Source of the DNA: Clostridia bacterium
Lineage (GTDB): Bacteria; Bacillota_A; Clostridia; Christensenellales; CAG-138
DNA length: 7,298 bases
Assembly: GCA_017553815.1 (NCBI GenBank)
Contig: JAFZJT010000203.1
Span: 1 to 7,298, forward strand
Reading direction: 5' to 3'
The notes under the pieces are model-generated. The model was not told where the DNA came from. It saw only the letters and a program-made list of their open reading frames with translations, and searched no databases. The position numbers were made by a program, and so were the translations under genes. Shown here in pieces: positions 5,605 through 7,298 of the stretch (positions are counted from its first letter, which is position 1; each line of letters begins with the position of its first letter).

Positions 5605-6258
5605 ATGAATTACAAGGTTATAGATAAGGAAAAATACTACCGAAAGGCCGCGTTTCGGCATTTCACCGAGGATTGTAAATGCTCCGCGTCCATCACCGCA
5701 AGATTGGACGTTACGGAGCTTGCGGCGTTTTCCAAGCGCAGCGGCACGAAGTTTTATATCAACTTTCTCTACCTGCTCTCAAAGGTGCTCAATTCGCGCG
5801 AAGATTACAGGATGGGCTATTTTTACGATACAGATAAGCTCGTTTGCTATGACAGCATGAACCCGATGCAGTACGTTTTCCATGAGGATACCGAGACCTG
5901 CACCGTGGTCTACACAGAGTACTGCGAGGATTACGAAGTGTTCTGCCGTCGCGCGCTTGAGGACAGGGAGCGGGCAAAGCGCGAGAGGGAATGCGTTTAC
6001 CATTCGAGCGAGCATCCGAACCGGTTCGATGCGTCCTATATCCCTTGGCTTTCATACGATTCGCTGAATATCGAGCTACCCGACGGCTATCTCTACCTTG
6101 CGCCGATCGTGAATTGGGGCAAGTACCGCGAGGAGAACGGGCGGCTGATGATGCCGCTGACCGTCCGCATGAATCACGCGATCGCGGACGGCTTTCTTAT
6201 TGCAAATGTATTCCGCCTGCTTGAAAAGGAGATGGCGGCATTCTTGGCGGAGCGATGA
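5605..6258 (+). CDS. CatA-like O-acetyltransferase (chloramphenicol acetyltransferase family)
   Basis: A 217-residue acetyl-CoA-dependent acyltransferase of the trimeric CAT type, a normal length for the family. The general-base histidine and structural aspartate appear as MNHAIADGF (His191, Asp195), matching the HxxxDG signature. Ser150 in IPWLSY matches the transition-state serine of the PWxSF motif, and Arg13 in YYRKAAF matches the arginine that pairs with that aspartate. The residue before the catalytic His is Asn, where drug-resistance CATs have a second His (HHxxCDG), and many chromosomal homologues have no proven activity on chloramphenicol; resistance is therefore not claimed. ATG 5605 (MNYKVID) is chosen because it matches the usual CAT N-terminus; TTG 5581 would add 8 residues and overlap the upstream stop. 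There is no good ribosome site for ATG 5605, which suggests coupling to the kinase gene. Confidence 0.9.
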   Translation: MNYKVIDKEKYYRKAAFRHFTEDCKCSASITARLDVTELAAFSKRSGTKFYINFLYLLSKVLNSREDYRMGYFYDTDKLVCYDSMNPMQYVFHEDTETCTVVYTEYCEDYEVFCRRALEDRERAKRERECVYHSSEHPNRFDASYIPWLSYDSLNIELPDGYLYLAPIVNWGKYREENGRLMMPLTVRMNHAIADGFLIANVFRLLEKEMAAFLAER

Positions 6259-6311
6259 GACCGATTGAAAAATATCACGAAAAAGTGATTGAAAAAGCCG
6301 AAAAGCAATAG
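6255..6311 (+). CDS. Possible 18-residue peptide overlapping the acetyltransferase stop
   Basis: The acetyltransferase stop overlaps an ATG (ATGA, 6255-6258), which opens a frame encoding MRPIEKYHEKVIEKAEKQ and ending in TAG at 6309-6311. The overlap is typical of coupled genes, and GGAG at 6249-6252 is very close. The peptide is short, highly charged and may be chance or the stub of a lost gene. I do not recognise it. Confidence 0.2.
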   Translation: MRPIEKYHEKVIEKAEKQ

Positions 6312-6345
6312 AACTAAACCAAGAGCTAACACCAATATTGAAACG

Positions 6346-6369
6346 GGACCGCCCCATTCGGAGCGGTCC
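6346..6369. terminator. Hairpin between convergent genes (probable bidirectional terminator)
   Basis: GGACCGC (6346-6352) pairs with GCGGTCC (6363-6369), extended by a GG/CC pair after one mismatch, with a small ATTC loop. It lies between the rightward acetyltransferase gene and the leftward EF-G-like gene. Neither flank has a long T run (leftward CGTTTC, rightward TGATGC), so strength is uncertain. Confidence 0.55.
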
Positions 6370-6394
6370 TGATGCTGTTGATAACAAATATGGA

Positions 6395-7298
6395 TTATTC
6401 GTCGTCATCGTCGTCCTTAACGGCGCTGTCGATGATCTTCTTGGCGATGTTCGCGGGAACGTCCTCATAGCGAACGAACTCGCTGGTGAAGGAGCCGCGG
6501 CCCTGTGTCATAGACCTAAGGTCGGTCGCATAGCGGAACATTTCGGAAAGCGGAGCCTCTGCGGTGATGACGGTGCCCTCATCGGTCTGCTCGCTGCCGA
6601 GGGTGCGTCCGCGGCGGCCGCTCATATCGCCCATGATCGCGCCCATGTAGTCGTTGGGAACGGTGATCTGATACTGATAGATGGGCTCGATCAGCACGGG
6701 GTTCGCCTTGGCGCAAGCGGCCTTGTAGGAAAGCCTTGCAGCGCTCTTGAATGCAACTTCCTTGGAGTCAACGGGATGGTACTTGCCATCGTAGAGGGTG
6801 GCCTTGATGCCGACCATCGGATAGCCCGCAAGAACGCCCTTGACCATCGCTTCACGAAGACCCTTTTCAACGGCGGGGATGAATTCCTTGGGAACAACGC
6901 CGCCGACGATGGCGTTCACGAACTCGAACTCGCCGGTGGGGGAGGGCTCAAAGCGCATCTGAACAACGCCGAACTGACCTGCGCCGCCGGACTGCTTCTT
7001 ATGCTTACCTTCGGCCTCCGCCATAGCGCGGATGGTCTCACGGTAGGGGATGCGGGGGTCTGCAAGCTCGGCTTCGACCTTGAACTTGTTCTTCAGCTTC
7101 GCGCAGATAACGTCGATATGCATTTCGCCGAGACCCTTAACGAGAACGTCGCCGGTCTCCGCGTTCTTTTCGATCTGCATGGTGGGATCTTCCTCGGTCA
7201 GACGGGTGATGCCCTGAATGACCTTATCCTCCTCACCCTGCTTCTTCGCGGAAACCGCGCGGCTGATGCAGGGCTGCGGGAAGTCGATGGGAGCGAAC
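6395..7298 (-). CDS. EF-G-like translation GTPase, C-terminal 300 residues (5' end outside window)
   Basis: The reverse strand is open from the right edge to TAA at 6397-6395. The visible part starts FAPIDFPQPCISRAV and covers the end of domain II or start of III, then domain III (PTMQIEKNAETGDVLVKGLGEMHIDV), domain IV (KHKKQSGGAGQFG, GGVVPKEFIPAVEKG, DGKYHPVDSKEVAFKSAA) and domain V (GDMSGRRGRTLG, PLSEMFRYATDLRSMTQGRGSF). This is elongation factor G architecture, which drives ribosomal translocation. Details such as YDGKYHPVDS and NDYMGAIMGDMSGRRG fit the FusA-like paralogue (EF-G-like/EF-G II group) better than the main fusA; the paralogue call is moderate. The GTPase domain is outside the window. 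It ends in an unusual acidic tail, KDDDDDE. The frame continues through the ATG at 7180, which is internal, not a start. Confidence 0.94.
   Translation of the reverse strand, partial: FAPIDFPQPCISRAVSAKKQGEEDKVIQGITRLTEEDPTMQIEKNAETGDVLVKGLGEMHIDVICAKLKNKFKVEAELADPRIPYRETIRAMAEAEGKHKKQSGGAGQFGVVQMRFEPSPTGEFEFVNAIVGGVVPKEFIPAVEKGLREAMVKGVLAGYPMVGIKATLYDGKYHPVDSKEVAFKSAARLSYKAACAKANPVLIEPIYQYQITVPNDYMGAIMGDMSGRRGRTLGSEQTDEGTVITAEAPLSEMFRYATDLRSMTQGRGSFTSEFVRYEDVPANIAKKIIDSAVKDDDDDE

Noticed and set aside
1..7298. CRISPR array or tandem repeat array
   Set aside because: No regularly spaced direct repeats were seen anywhere in the window on reading through it.

Overview
The window looks like chromosomal DNA of a gut-type Firmicute (class Clostridia), probably in or near the Oscillospiraceae/Christensenellales. 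This is inferred from AGGAGG-type ribosome sites, sigma-A-like promoters with 17-base spacers, several protein families typical of Clostridia, and a palindromic non-coding patch of a style I associate with these genomes. The species cannot be named from sequence alone.

Left part (1-690): the start of a leftward P-loop ATPase gene, cut by the window edge and missed by a simple ATG scan because it starts with GTG. It is followed by its promoter, a complete tRNA-Asn(GTT) with encoded CCA, the tRNA promoter and a strong intrinsic terminator.

Middle part (690-3034): an accessory-looking block. About 420 bases of non-coding, hairpin-rich DNA lead to a single-chain DUF262-DUF1524 (GmrSD-like) nuclease, a family that includes type IV restriction enzymes acting against phages with modified DNA. 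Its leader is unusual: a 9-bp hairpin lies exactly between the ribosome site and a TTG start, and a possible 8-codon leader peptide ends in a TTGA overlap with that start. Seventeen bases after the nuclease a ribosome site and the first ~22 codons of a WYL-type transcription regulator appear, then the frame stops. This gene stub may mark the edge of an insertion or deletion.

Right part (3060-6311): rightward genes in a more G+C-rich, chromosome-like style. First comes a promoter-driven fusion of an HTH_XRE domain, a zinc ribbon and a C-terminal domain I cannot name, closed by a terminator. A second promoter then drives a three-gene run: an in-frame fusion of a nucleotidyltransferase-like domain with a class I SAM methyltransferase, a small P-loop kinase-like protein, and a CatA-like acetyltransferase. 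The last two are only 20 bases apart. All three have folds used for modifying small molecules (nucleotidyl, methyl, phosphoryl and acetyl transfer), but no substrate can be read from the sequence. I would not call the run a resistance operon without tests.

Far right (6346-7298): a hairpin between convergent genes, then the C-terminal 300 residues of a leftward EF-G-like translation GTPase with an Asp/Glu tail, cut by the window edge.

The best leads for something undescribed are the nuclease leader architecture, the nuclease/WYL-stub junction beside tRNA-Asn, and the nucleotidyltransferase-methyltransferase fusion with its kinase and acetyltransferase neighbours.
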